Source: Aulostomus chinensis (Eukaryota; Chordata; Actinopteri; Syngnathiformes; Aulostomidae). From it: 64,000 nt of DNA. Shown here in pieces: positions 12,956 to 22,406 of the stretch (the stretch's first letter is position 1; the number at the start of each line of letters is the position of its first letter). Where the stretch lies: assembly GCA_037954235.1 (NCBI GenBank), contig JBBMOA010000001.1, positions 981,001-1,045,000 of the forward strand. Direction: 5' to 3'. A program made the translations under genes and the position numbers. A model generated the notes under the pieces. That model did not search any database. It saw only the letters and a list, made by a program, of their open reading frames with translations, and was not told where the DNA came from.

Positions 12956-13095
12956 TCTTTCCTGCTTCTAGCAGCGCTGTCGTCACTTCCTGTGACCGTG
13001 GAGGGAAGGGGTCCCCCTTCAGAATAAGTTTGATATCATTGTTACTTCCTCTTCAACATGCCTTTAGCAGACCAACTCAGAGAGCAGCACAGTGA

Positions 13096-13177
13096 GGTAG
13101 TGTGGCCGAGCGGTCTAAGGCGCTGGATTAAGGTTCCAGTCTCTGAGGAGGCGTGGGTTCAAATCCCACCACTGCCA
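13096..13177 (+). tRNA. tRNA-Leu (AAG)
   Basis: An 82-base class II tRNA. Acceptor GGTAGTG pairs with CACTGCC, with discriminator A at 13177. The anticodon stem CTGGA/TCCAG encloses loop TTAAGGT, giving anticodon AAG at 13130-13132 (A34 normally becomes inosine, reading CUU/CUC/CUA). A long variable arm (tctctgaggaggc) is present. The A box is intact, and the B box reads GGTTCAAATCC, a tolerated variant. No TTTT occurs in the following 60 bases, which is unusual for a functional gene. It is structurally sound and likely functional, with somewhat less certainty than tRNA-Leu (CAG). Confidence 0.93.
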
Positions 13178-13975
13178 TCATGTCCCAGGTCACTGGAGAG
13201 GTGTGGCAGGTCTCTCACAGCCTCTCCTCTCTCTTCCGCTGAGGTCTTCAAACCTGTGACCAAAAGAAGAACCCTCCTTTGAGTCCACAGACCTGAGCAT
13301 CGCTGCTCTGACTACCAGGTTACCTCCTGGTGATCAGGGTGAAGTCATGGTGAGGTAGTCAGTTGTTCCTTTGTTTTATGACAGAGGCTTCATTGTGAAT
13401 TAAATAATTTTAATTCTTTACTTGTAGTTTCATGCTGTTTCGATTGAAAAAGACCAGTTCCTGGAGAAGATCTTCTAGGGGTCCAGGTTAAAGCGGTGCC
13501 CCAGCTGGCACCAGGTGCTGACCCAGGTCCTGCATGGGAGATACTGTCAGTTCTGTTCTGCCCTGCTCACAACCACAGGCTGGTGTTGAGGCCTGCAGCA
13601 ACCAGGGCCCCAGTCACCAAGAGTATAAAGGCTGGTCATTGTGGCAGTGGGAGGAGTCAAAATGAAGGCAGACCAATGTGAGCAGGACGTTCCTGGAGAA
13701 GTCAGAAGAACTTGACCATGTTTCCTACAGTACCCAGGAGGCCTGGTTGTTGTTGAAGGAAGCTCCAAAAGCAAAGAGCAGACAGCAGGACATCAAAAGA
13801 AAAGATCCAGACACTAAAACTACAAGTAGAAACAAGAAGAAATACTAAAAGCTTTGGAAAGATACTACAAGGTTGGATATACATTATTATATACACTACT
13901 ATTCTCATTGACTCCTAAAGAGGGACAGGAAACATTAGAATGTGGATCAGATCAGCTGATTTCAGTGTTGAGTCC
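13178..13975. other. Intergenic stretch, no gene seen
   Basis: Small open frames at 13496-13681 and 13547-13908 overlap on opposite strands and show no recognisable motif. No RNA gene or clear repeat is seen. Confidence 0.4.
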
Positions 13976-14080
13976 ATCCCTCCATCCACTTTCTGTTCTT
14001 ATCCTTTAAGGGTCATGGGGGGGGGGGGGGCGATCCCAGGTGACATTGTTCAAGAGGCAGGGTTCACCCTGGACAGGTCA
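13976..14080 (-). mobile_element. Fish interspersed repeat fragment (3' part), minus orientation
   Basis: The segment reads as the reverse complement of the 3' part of the SINE-like repeat at 22511-22852: ctggacaggtc near the right edge, cgatccca in the middle, then a run of 14 G at 14017-14030, then an ending in cttatcc and ttctg. A close copy lies at 22231-22320, also next to a member of the ~300 bp repeat family, so the two probably moved as one composite. Confidence 0.6.
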
Positions 14081-14381
14081 GAATTCCTGATGATGTCATC
14101 AGGGCTTTGACAGTAGCTAGAATTCTGTCTTTGATGTCAGGAGGACATGAAAGAAACCCAATTGAGGAAAGTGGAGGAGAACATTCAGCTTCATTAGAAA
14201 CACTTGAACTGTTGAACAGTAGAATTTGTTTGAAACAGTTTACAACACTGAGTGACAGGATTGAAGAGGGAAGATTTTTCTACTTTAAATTTAATTCTAA
14301 CTTTAAACTGGAGATGAACATTTTTAGTGGTTCATATTCTAACATACAGAGGAAGTCATGTCATTCCCTTTTTAAAAAAAG
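14078..14381 (+). repeat. Local ~300 bp repeat family, copy A
   Basis: Starts with tcagaattcctgatgatgtc and ends with an A-run after tcattcccttttt. It is repeated inverted at 17894-18209 (copy B), and its first ~100 bp occur again at 22407-22510 (copy C). A translated frame stays open in A and B, but the copies differ at many amino-acid positions and each frame runs out into unrelated flanking sequence, so coding is unlikely. No TIRs or tRNA-like head are seen. Family unknown. Confidence 0.8.
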
Positions 14382-14428
14382 AAAAACATGTGAAGCTCCT
14401 CCCCCCAGCTCCAGATGGACAGACAGAC

Positions 14429-14701
14429 ATGAGAGAGGCCAGGAAGCAAAGAAGTGTTGTGCTCCTCTCCAGTGCTCTGGTGTTGTTGTGTTCTTCTCAG
14501 CTCCATCATGAAGACCTGCTGGCACTGGGCGCTGGTGGAAGTTTGCAGCTCTCACTGGAAAGTCCTGAGGCTCCTCCCACTCTGAAGCAGGCAGTTGCTC
14601 CCAGCCAGCCCACACTTTCACTCTCTGGTGTAGGAGTGAAGAACAAAATCAGAATCAAGAACCATCTCTCTTTCATTGGGGCTCCTTTCTCCTTGTTCTG
14701 A
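14429..14701 (+). CDS. Possible short secreted peptide ORF, unrecognised
   Basis: A 90-residue open frame from ATG 14429 (G at -3). The N-terminus is basic (MREARKQR), followed by a hydrophobic stretch (SVVLLSSALVLLCSSQL) with signal-peptide character. The rest is rich in Leu, Ser and Pro. The ATG chosen is internal to a longer frame that begins at 14327 inside repeat copy A; that upstream part is not credible. No cysteine pattern, dibasic processing site or family is recognised and no exon signals are obvious. The opposite strand is also open here. It could be chance. Confidence 0.15.
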   Translation: MREARKQRSVVLLSSALVLLCSSQLHHEDLLALGAGGSLQLSLESPEAPPTLKQAVAPSQPTLSLSGVGVKNKIRIKNHLSFIGAPFSLF

Positions 14702-14920
14702 TCCAGAAACTCAACAGCTTCTATCATTGATTGACAGCAAATGTTGATGACACACTGGGATTTTTGTTCTCCTGCTGTCACTGTCAAGTGCAGCTTAACA
14801 TGAGAGGTAGCAGGATCATTCATGTGTTCATGTTTCCAGCAGACAAGGAGGAAACCTGGGAGGACTTCAGTGACTTTGATCAGTGGTTCTCACTTCATCT
14901 TCTCAGTATAAAGTTCAAAG

Positions 14921-14993
14921 CGAGCTGGCCAGGAGTTGAACCTAGAATCTTCTGATCCGTAGTCAGACGCGTTATCCATTGCACCACCAGCCC
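14921..14993 (-). tRNA. tRNA-Arg (ACG)
   Basis: A 73-base tRNA transcribed leftwards from 14993. Acceptor GGGCTGG pairs with CCAGCTC (one G-U), with discriminator G at 14921. The anticodon stem TCTGA/TCAGA encloses loop CTACGGA; anticodon ACG lies at 14958-14960 (A34 to inosine, reading CGU/CGC/CGA). The A box reads TGGTGCAATGG, and the B box reads GGTTCAACTCC, one change from consensus. No TTTT is seen within about 40 bases downstream. The secondary structure is complete, so it is probably a genuine gene. Confidence 0.93.
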
Positions 14994-15066
14994 TGTGAAG
15001 AAGCTGCTGTGTTCATGTGTGCTTGCTTTTACAGAAAATCCCAACAACATGGTGTCATTTTCAGGG

Positions 15067-15120
15067 GACACAATGGTGCAGTGGTCAGCACTGTGGCCTC
15101 CCAGCAAGAAGGTTCAGCTC
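15067..15120 (+). mobile_element. Truncated head of fish SINE-like repeat
   Basis: The sequence gacacaatggtgcagtggtcagcactgtggcc followed by agcaagaaggttc matches the start of the fuller copy at 22511-22852, then homology stops. A short fragment only. Confidence 0.55.
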
Positions 15121-15826
15121 TCCTCCTATTTGGTTGCTAGGAACCTGAATAAGTCCTCAGTGGAGCGGTGCTGCTGAGGCTGAGTGAGGCTGAGTGAGGG
15201 ACTGAGCAGGAGCCAGCAGGTCCAAGCAGGTTCAGGCAAACTCCCCTCGGTCCACCAACATCAAAGCAGAGGAACTGAGTTCATCTAACAAAATGATTCA
15301 TATCATCTCCTCTTGGAATGTTCTGGAACTACAAGTACACTTAAAATGGCTGACTTATGACAACAGAAGGAACTTTGAAGTAGATTTGATTTATTTAAGT
15401 CAGTGACAGTCATTTTTTCAAGAATTTAGTAACTTGATTGTTTTACTAAGATGAGCTTTTATGTTATACCATTGAAAAAAGACCTTCATGTATTTATGAT
15501 GACATCACCAATAGGAGCCTTCCCAGTCTGTCAGGGGGTAGAGTTCAGTCACCACCAATGACATCAGAGTCAGAGTTCGAGATCAAAGACAGACATTAAA
15601 GTCTCACATTAAAGTCTCTTATTAAAAAAATTAAAGTGTTATATCTTTGAAAATATACTGCAATACATGAAATATTATATTTACATGAATGGTAACCTCG
15701 TTCTTATATTCTTTAATATACTGCAATAGTAATGGACCCTCTATGACACTGCAGTGATGAATCTATCAAGGAGTACAAATGATTATAATCTGAGAATTTT
15801 GAAGTCAAGTTTGAGATCAGTTTGAT
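15121..15826. other. AT-rich intergenic stretch, no gene seen
   Basis: No open frame of note. A weak tRNA-like stretch around 15522-15600 (ggggtagagttcag, then gagttcgagatc) was examined and not accepted. A small direct repeat of ctgagtgagg lies near 15180-15200. Confidence 0.4.
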
Positions 15827-15994
15827 CCTCTCTCTCCCTCCCCCCTCTCTCCCTCTGTCTCCCCCCCTCTCTCCCTCTGTCTCCCCCTCTCTCCCCCTCT
15901 CTCTCCCTCTGTCTCCCCCCTCTCTCCCCCTCTCTCTGTCTACCCCCCCTCTCCCTCTCTCTCTCTGTCTCCCCCCCCCCTCTCTCTCTCTCTC
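15827..15994. repeat. Pyrimidine (CT/CCCTCT) microsatellite
   Basis: About 170 bp of almost pure C/T on the plus strand, built from tctctccctc and tctccccc variants. The 62-codon open frame over it is simple-sequence translation. Polypurine/polypyrimidine tracts like this can form triplex (H-DNA); that is general knowledge, not shown here. Confidence 0.95.
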
Positions 15995-15996
15995 AG

Positions 15997-17068
15997 GAGC
16001 TTTTAAATGAATATATTAATAAAACAGAACAGGAGACTGAAGAGTGATCACTCAAACCCACAGGCTGAATGGGACATCTCTTAAAAACATTGAACCACTG
16101 AGTAAAACCATAGAAGCGCTCCTGTCTAGTCGGTGCTAACAAGTTAGCTGTTGAGTGAGTCCAGCTGTGCTGTCTAGGAATCCTGGTCAAAAGCCTCCAC
16201 ACATCAGACAGCTGGTGTGTTGGTGGATCTGTGGATCCTGCTGGAAGAAGCAGGGTGGAGCTCTGAATGGTTCCTGTCTCAAAGAGCTTCTCTGTGCAGC
16301 TCCCATCAGCTCCTAAAAACAGGAAACCAGCAGATTCACTGTTGAACGGTGGCATTAAAATGTCTCAAAAGCTGTCCTGTCCACCATTTGTTGGTGCAAA
16401 GACATTTAAAAACACCAGTTGAACATTTTCCAAAGTTGCTCTCACCTTCTTTCAAACACCTGGAATGATTTCCTCCAAATCAAAAGAAACTGGTGAAAAA
16501 ACAACAACAAAAACCTCCTGGAGAATCAAACTCCACCCTCTGCTCCAACTGGACTTGGGACTTCAAATGACCCCCATTAAAAGTCTGCCTGCATCCCCAT
16601 TCACTGACAGTTGTACTGTGGGTCTCCTGGACAAACATGGCAGGATCCTCTTGATCTCCAGGAGAATAAAAGAGGGAACCCTAGAAAACAAGTCAGCGTG
16701 AAAGAGGAGCAGATTTTAAAACTCCTCAACATTTCCACCTCCAGGAGTGAAGCCTCCCGGGACCCAAGAGGCTCCAGCTGGCAGAGCTCTCACTGGTTTC
16801 TCCACCACCTCGCTAACCTGAGCTGGAGCATCTGAGAACCAAACAGTGACCCCCTTCACTCCAGAGCCGACTCCACAAACTCTGAGCCCCCACTTTACCC
16901 ACAGCCAGCAGGCCTCCTCAACACTGCATGACACACGATGACTAAATTGAAGACTGAAGCGTCTCATCAAGAGATCTGTCACATGAGTCTGCTGTGGAGG
17001 GTCAGTCTGTCCGTCCACATTCAGATCATTAACGCAGCGACTCCTAAGCACCAGTAGAGCCTCTTCAT
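15997..17068. other. Intergenic stretch, no gene seen
   Basis: Minus-strand frames at 15993-16355 and 16716-17051 are the longest, at 120 and 111 codons. Neither contains a motif I recognise, and each overlaps plus-strand frames of similar quality. No RNA gene or clear repeat is seen. Confidence 0.4.
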
Positions 17069-17142
17069 CGTCCCTGGGTGGGCTCGAACCACCAGCCTCT
17101 CGATTAACAGCCGAGCGCGCTGACCGATTGCGCCACAGAGAC
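17069..17142 (-). tRNA. tRNA-Asn (GTT)
   Basis: A 74-base tRNA transcribed leftwards from 17142. Acceptor GTCTCTG pairs with CAGGGAC (one T-G wobble), with discriminator G at 17069. Anticodon GTT lies at 17106-17108 in loop CTGTTAA. The A box (TGGCGCAATCGG) and B box (GGTTCGAGCCC) are as expected for vertebrate tRNA-Asn. The anticodon stem CTCGG/TCGAG has one G-U pair. No TTTT run occurs in the next 30 bases. Probably a functional gene. Confidence 0.95.
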
Positions 17143-17612
17143 TCTGAGTCACCTACTTTTCATGAAGAGTTTTCAGGCTAAATTCAGTGTGTGAGGTCCA
17201 CACTGCACATTTGAGGGACCATGAAGGACAGAGGAGAGTCTGACTGTCATAATGAAAGCCTTCAGCACTAGAACTGAAACAGCCCCACCATCTTAACCCC
17301 CCCAGACCAAACAGGCTTCATCAGAAACAGACACACCTCCTAGAACATCCAGAGAACATCAGTCTGATTCATAGAACATGACAAACAATCAAGATCTTGT
17401 TATTGTTTGATCAGAAGCTGAAACAATGTTTCTATGTTTGTCTGTTCTGGTCTGAATGAAAGAGGAGGTTTTCTTGGTCATGTGACGTGGATGAGAGTTC
17501 AACTAGAACTTCCTGATTCAACAGGATTTTAGTTTGTTGGGATTTTTTCAAAACCACCAACCAAACCTCTGAGTGGTGCAGATGTCTGCTGCCTCCTCAG
17601 AGCAGACTGGAG
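17143..17612. other. Intergenic stretch, no gene seen
   Basis: No supported open frame, RNA gene or repeat. Confidence 0.4.
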
Positions 17613-17684
17613 CTCAGAGTGGTGCAGAGGAAGCGTGCTGGGCCCAGAACCCAGAGGTCGATGGATCGAAACTATCCTCTGCTA
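17613..17684 (+). tRNA. Initiator tRNA-Met-like gene with CAG anticodon (likely pseudogene)
   Basis: From the D-arm to the T-arm this matches vertebrate initiator tRNA-Met closely: ggtgcagaggaagcgtgctggg, then gaggtcgatggatcgaaac. This includes the three G-C pairs of the anticodon stem and the A-rich T-loop of initiators. The anticodon is CAG (17645-17647) instead of CAT, because loop base 36 is G. The first two acceptor pairs are lost: 5' ctcagag faces 3' ctctgct, so the diagnostic A1-U72 pair is absent. It could be a decayed copy, or an initiator-body tRNA with a leucine-type anticodon. The acceptor mismatches and lack of a nearby TTTT favour a pseudogene. Confidence 0.75.
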
Positions 17685-17893
17685 AAAGAACAAAATAAAA
17701 TGAACCTGCATCTTTAGAAATGTGTGTCTGTTAAAAAGAGGTTCATAAGGATTTTGTCTTCCTCCACAATCACCAACCATTGTGAGAGTTAACAACAGTC
17801 CACTTTCTGACTGAAGCAAAAGTAGACTTCAAAAGGTTTTTCTGATTCAACATAGCAGCTAAATTTCCATTTCCATTTCCTGAACAGGACAGG

Positions 17894-18209
17894 TTAAAAA
17901 AAAGGGAATGCCATGACTTCCTCTGTATGTTAGAATATGAACGACTAAAAATGTTCATGCCCAGTTTTAAGTTAGAATTAAACTGAAAACACAAAAACCT
18001 TCCCTCTTCAATCCTGTCACTCAGTGTTGTAAACTGTTTCAAACAAATTCTACTGTTCAACAGTTCAAGTGTTTCTAATGAAGCTGAATGTTCGCCTCTA
18101 CTTTCCTCAATTGTGTTTCTTTCATGTCCTCCTGACATCAAAGACAGAATTCTAGGTACAAATAAAGACACCATCAAAGCCTCCTGATGACATCATCATC
18201 AATTCTGAC
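17894..18209 (-). repeat. Local ~300 bp repeat family, copy B (inverted)
   Basis: Reverse-complement copy of 14078-14381, running from the A-run/gggaatg end at the left to aattctgac at the right. Identity is high, with scattered substitutions and small indels. Copies A and B form an inverted pair about 3.5 kb apart that encloses the Arg, Asn and initiator-Met-like tRNAs. The open frame at 17770-18177 on the minus strand is derived from this repeat. Confidence 0.8.
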
Positions 18210-18440
18210 TTTGATCTGTGTCTGTCCAGTTTGTCCTGAGTGGATCCAACAGTTTCCCATGGGTGACTCTGTCGTGGTCTCTCTCCTGCTGTCTCCAACT
18301 CTCAGAGCGCTTCTACTGGTTTCTCTCCATCGTCCCTGTTGCTAGGCAGAGCACTGGTGAGGACTGAGGCCAGTGATGTCATCACCTCCAGCTGAGACCT
18401 GCCAAGTGATCCTGCTTCATTCGACTCTGCTGCCTCTGCC

Positions 18441-18640
18441 ACTGCCCTGACTGGTGAGGCTGACAGCAGGTTCTCTCTCATCTAAACTCTCTGTTTACAA
18501 TGGAGGCTGAAATCCTTGTGATTGGTGGTTCAATCATCAGGTCTGTTGAACTCCCAGGTGCCATCACCTGCTGTCTTCTTGGTGCCAAAGTTGTGGACAT
18601 TATTGAACGTCTCCAGGACTCATCGACCTCCACCCCTCCT
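18441..18640 (+). pseudogene. Fragment resembling a retroelement SGNH/esterase-domain ORF
   Basis: The frame from ATG 18500 reads EILVIGGSIIRSVELPGAI, followed by CCLLGAKVVDIIERL. This has the shape of the first block of an SGNH hydrolase or esterase domain (hydrophobic strand, then GDS, then IIR, then a PGA(K/R)V-D-I block), as found in ORF1 of some fish non-LTR elements. The expected catalytic block GDS reads GGS. Similarity drops after about 15 further residues, and the upstream part appears in another frame (ADSRFSLI then a stop). It is a short, frameshifted remnant. Family assignment is from memory of the motif. Confidence 0.4.
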
Positions 18641-18664
18641 GCAGGTTCTCCCTGTCTCTGTGGT

Positions 18665-18818
18665 GGTTCTCTCTGGTACTCCAGCTTCCTCCCACGGTCC
18701 AGACATCAAGAGGGTAGTGGTTACCTGGACACTCTAAATGACTGTGAGTGTGAATGGTTGTCTGTCTGTGTGTGTGTGTTGGTCCTGGGATGGACTGGTG
18801 ACCCATCAAGGGTGAACC
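18665..18818 (+). mobile_element. Fish SINE-like repeat fragment (middle part)
   Basis: Starts with ggttctctctggtactccag and runs through gatggactggtgaccc to gggtgaacc, matching the middle of the copy at 22511-22852. It stops exactly where a hAT-type terminus begins at 18819, suggesting that the transposon interrupted it. The other half does not resume after 19711. Confidence 0.6.
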
Positions 18819-19442
18819 CAGGGCTGGACTGGCCACCTGGCCGATGCACATCTTTGGGCCGGCCCATAACTGTCATAATTTTTTTTTCAAAAGTGTATAG
18901 ATTTTAATCGACCGTAACGGTATCGGAGACGCGAAACGCGGCCCATTGGTTGATTTTCTTGAAGGACATTGGGCTCGTCCAATGAAATCTCTCAGCTCTC
19001 TGTCTTTCTCTTAGTCAAGCCATGCTGTTGCAATGGAAGTGGAGGAGTCAGATCAGACAGTTGGAGACTATTTTAGTCGCCCTTCTTCCACACAGAGGAC
19101 TGATTTTTTAAAGTTTCATCCTCAACAAGATTTCATAAACCCTGTCGTCCAGAGGCTCTTCGTTAGAACGGACGGCACGACGTGGAAATGGCTGACTTAT
19201 TGTGGTCAACGTCATGCTTTGTTTTGTTTTGTTTGCCCTGCTTTTAGCAAGCCCAGTGATCCAAGTGTCTTCATTAGAGGCCTGACAGACTGGAGGCATG
19301 TGCACCAAAGAGTAGAGGAGCATGAGAGAGGCATGGCACAGAGGCAGTGTGCTGAGGCCTATTTTTGAAACTGCTCCAGAGCAAGACTGGCCACCTCCTT
19401 GAGGGAAGACAGCTGACAGGACACCGTGAGCAGGTTAAGAAG
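18819..19442 (+). mobile_element. 5' part of a hAT-family DNA transposon
   Basis: Begins with CAGGGCTGGACTGG, a typical hAT-type end in fish. After about 210 bp of non-coding sequence comes an ATG (19033) starting a hAT transposase N-terminal segment. The element is cut off at 19443, where a second hAT-type end starts. No central DDE or RNase H-like part and no matching 8-bp target duplication are present, so this is a truncated copy. Confidence 0.65.
19033..19368 (+). pseudogene. hAT transposase N-terminal fragment (TTF/ZMYM-like zinc finger)
   Basis: A 111-residue open frame. Residues ~20-60 include a FLKFHPQ segment and then W-TYC-x-RHALFCFVC, with Cys and His positions of the TTF-type zinc finger found at the N-terminus of hAT transposases and ZMYM1-like proteins. 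A following FIRGLTDWRHVHQRVEEHE segment matches the usual W-x-x-A-x-x-R-x-x-x-HE part. The frame stops right after QRQCAEAYF. Full hAT transposases are about 600-700 residues, so the dimerisation and catalytic regions are gone. In an intact element the N-terminal finger helps bind transposon ends. Here it is a relic. Confidence 0.7.
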
Positions 19443-19711
19443 CAGGGCTGGACTGGGACCAAAAAATGGCCCTGGCATTTTTCATCCCTGGCAGCCCTCC
19501 ATGGTTATTTACACGATATGTGTAAGCACACGCCATACCAGAGGATGTATGCGCACATTTTGAAGTTTCAAAAATTAAAATAAAGTGCAGTATTCTACAT
19601 GGAAGACAGTAACCATGTTAAAAGAGTGATACTCTTTCACTACTCACAGAGACCTTCTTCTTCCACTACACGTTCCAACACCTGACGTCTCTTCTTCCCA
19701 GTCCAGCCCTG
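19443..19711. mobile_element. Short hAT-like element with terminal inverted repeats
   Basis: The left end is CAGGGCTGGACTGGGA (19443 on). The right end is the reverse complement, ccagtccagccctg (19698-19711). The 269 bp between carry no open frame of note. The flanking 8-mers, ttaagaag and gaagaacg, are not a clean target duplication, so the right end could instead belong to the truncated element that starts at 18819. Confidence 0.6.
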
Positions 19712-19956
19712 GAAGAACGCGTCGAGTTTTGGAAATTCGTCTGCTTTTCTTCTCGTGAGTGTCTCTTTTTCGGCTCCTCCTTTCTCCTTCCTCTTACTGG
19801 GCAACATTCTTCATGGCTTCTGACTGCAAGGCGGCCGCTGAGTGGTGGCACTACAACTGGATGGGTCTGTTTCTCATTTTAACACAAAAACACCGCTGTT
19901 TCTGCGTTTTTACCAGAAATATATATTTTGAAATGCCTGCTCACACCGGCCCATCC
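19712..19956. other. Stretch after the hAT end, no gene seen
   Basis: Open frames here (for example 19759-19986 plus, 19666-19851 minus) have no recognisable product. Confidence 0.35.
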
Positions 19957-20382
19957 GGCTACATCCACCAAACTTTACACACATAATATAATATAATAAT
20001 ATAATATAATAACCCTAAACACAAGCCCCAAAGCAGTAGTTGTTTTGTTTTTCTTCATAAAGGAGGTGCACTGTCATGACTACAATATCTCTGGCAACAA
20101 ACATGGAAGGGGCTTTGGGGTCTTGTGTTTCAGCTCTGTAACTTCTGGATGGCTGAAAATGTCAGAATCAGTCCTCTCACTGACATCAACCATTGGTGTG
20201 ACTTTTGGTGGCTTCAGCTCAAATGAAACCAGGGAAGAGGGGCCAGACTTTGAGCAGCCCCTTAGGGTTAGTGGATGCCCCGGGACTGTGCTTGGGCCCC
20301 TTAGCACCTAGATGGCTGAAATTCCCAGCACATGCTACTCTGGGGCATCACACTATGTGTGTAAAGTTTGGTGGATGTAGCC
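19957..20382. repeat. Segment bounded by a perfect 29-bp inverted repeat
   Basis: Bases 19957-19985 (ggctacatccaccaaac...) are the exact reverse complement of 20354-20382 (...gtttggtggatgtagcc). The enclosed ~370 bp include an ATAAT microsatellite at 19983-20012 and no convincing gene. It may be a small non-autonomous transposon or a remnant of a larger repeat extending right. Family not recognised. Confidence 0.7.
19983..20012. repeat. ATAAT/ATATA microsatellite
   Basis: About 30 bp of ataat and atata units directly after the left arm of the 29-bp inverted repeat. Confidence 0.85.
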
Positions 20383-22230
20383 CAAGCAGAAACACCAGAA
20401 CCCAGATTTGATCCTCAATTCTGCTCCAAAAGGCTCTCGGAGTGCAGAAGTCCCAGACCCTGATTTTGCCCAGTTTCACAAGGGGATAGTTTTTTCTCTT
20501 TGAACCGAGGAAGTTGAAATTTGAGTGTGTTGTTCTGTTCTCGAAGGATCGCATCTGTGCTGGTTTGACCCCCCTAAGTCCTTTCTGCTGTCCATAAAGG
20601 GTGTGGCAAAGTCCAGTAAAGTCTTTCAATGAAGCATCATAACTGGTCAAAGTTGCTCCAAATGAGATGAGCTTTCTGGGAGGAGCTCACACCTCTGCCA
20701 GAAACCAATATTTAAAACTTTGAAGCCCCACCTCCTTCCTGAAGCTACTTCCTGTTTGGGAGGGGGTTCTAGAATTATTCCACCAGATTAGGATTTCATA
20801 AAGTTTCAGGTCTGTATCCACTGGAGAGGCCAATGAGAGCAAAAGAGCAACAGGGTCAAAGGTCAACAGGCCTCGTGTCTCAGCCAGGCCTCAAAGGGTT
20901 AAGTGAGCCTTTTGGAGCTCCTTTGAAAAAAGGCCTGACACCAATCTTGTTCAGGACCAACATGAAGAAGGATCTTTGGAACATTTTCACATCTTTAAGA
21001 CCGCCTTGACTCCTTTTTATAGCAGGAGTCACTGAACAGCACAAAGCTGCTATTGCAGCCATCAGGCCTCATTTCTGATCAGTTATTATTGTTGAAACAA
21101 AGCTGAATATCAATTATTGATTTTTATTGTCATCATTTTGAACACCTGATGAGAGAAACACAATAAAAACATTTGAAAAGGAAGGATCAGAGTGTTGTTG
21201 TACTGCAATACTACAGTACAGCATCAGAGACACTCAGTTATTGATTGCCTGAATGATTGATTTCCCCAGAAGAGGAACAGCTTTGTTGGAGCAGTAAAAA
21301 TACACACATCAGAACGACAAAGTTACATTGGAAAAGAAACTACATGACATTACCAGCACAACATCTGAAGAACAGTTAGGATCAATTTAACTGGCCAGAT
21401 AGTTAGGATTTCTTTAATGATATCCTTGATGAACCCAGACATCAGAGTGGTTTGTTCCCCTCAATCATAAATCTGTAAATATAGCGTGAAGTGATGGAAC
21501 TAAAAGGCCACCTCTGAGTGCAGGAGTGAGCCTCTGTGACGGATGTGACGTCAGCAGACCGCCATTAGTTTGAGTCATTGTTTATATTCTTAATGCTGAT
21601 TGGTCGATCTATAATGGTGACAAATGGACTTCGTAGGTAGAATAAACATCCAGAAATTAAATGAATTTGTAGATTGTCTTATTAATCAAAAGATGAAGTA
21701 TTAAAAATATTTGTTTTTTTTCCTCCGAGTGAGCGACAACTACCGGATTTTCTCACAGAAGAACGGGGGGCGACTTCCACGGAAGCAGATGTTTGTAATT
21801 CCTGGGGCACTAAAATCCATTTCATATTATTCTTTCTTGAACAGCGAATATTATGGAAATAAAATTTATATTTCTCGCCAGAAATGTCCTTAAAATGCTT
21901 TTTAAAAATCAAACCTATCTTGAAATGACACTCGTCCGTAATGGCTTCCTTAGCAACCAACATAGCAACAGTAGAAATGTGACACTGTAACGACTCTCTT
22001 CCGAGAGGTGAAAGATTCACCGTAATAACGAACAAACCAAAGATTAAACACAAGAACTGAGCAAAGATTATGAAAACAAAATGCATATTTCTCTCTAGAA
22101 ATGTCATCAGAATGCTTTATTAAATCAAAACTATCTTGGAAGAAGGCACTTTCCTCCGAAAATGACAGGAGCGGCGGCCATGTTTTTGTTTTGAGAGGCC
22201 CGCATGAAAGAGTCACATGAGGGAAGGGGG
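20383..22230. other. Non-coding stretch with a diverged internal duplication
   Basis: No gene is supported. The style of 20383-20900 (tgtagcccaagcagaaacacc, ctcaaagggttaa) suggests an old interspersed repeat. Two diverged direct copies of about 60 bp lie at 21871-21928 and 22088-22144 (atttct...agaaatgtc...gaatgctttttaaa...ctatctt). The 141-codon minus-strand frame ending at 21682 runs through this duplication and shows no recognisable domain. Confidence 0.4.
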
Positions 22231-22320
22231 TATGGGGTCATGGGGGGGGGGGGGGGCGATCCCAGGTGACATTGTTCAAGAGGCAGGGTTCACCCTGGAC
22301 AGGTCACCAGTCCATCAGGA
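22231..22320 (-). mobile_element. Fish interspersed repeat fragment (3' part), minus orientation
   Basis: Close copy of 13976-14080, including a run of 15 G at 22242-22256 followed by the same cgatcccaggtgacattg. It extends further, to accagtccatcagg, where the 14 kb copy has been joined directly to the ~300 bp repeat. Confidence 0.6.
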
Positions 22321-22406
22321 GAAATGAGGTGGTCGGTATCATGCAACCTAAACTAAAACATTAGTCAGGTCAAATTCAGATTAAAGCAAGAGTCTCCAGA
22401 TCAAAG

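Noticed and set aside
15522..15600. tRNA-like stretch with ggggtagag and gagttcgagatc
   Set aside because: No cloverleaf can be drawn: the acceptor, anticodon and T-stems do not pair.
16716..17051. 111-codon minus-strand ORF
   Set aside because: No motif recognised, opposite strand equally open, no splice or polyadenylation context.
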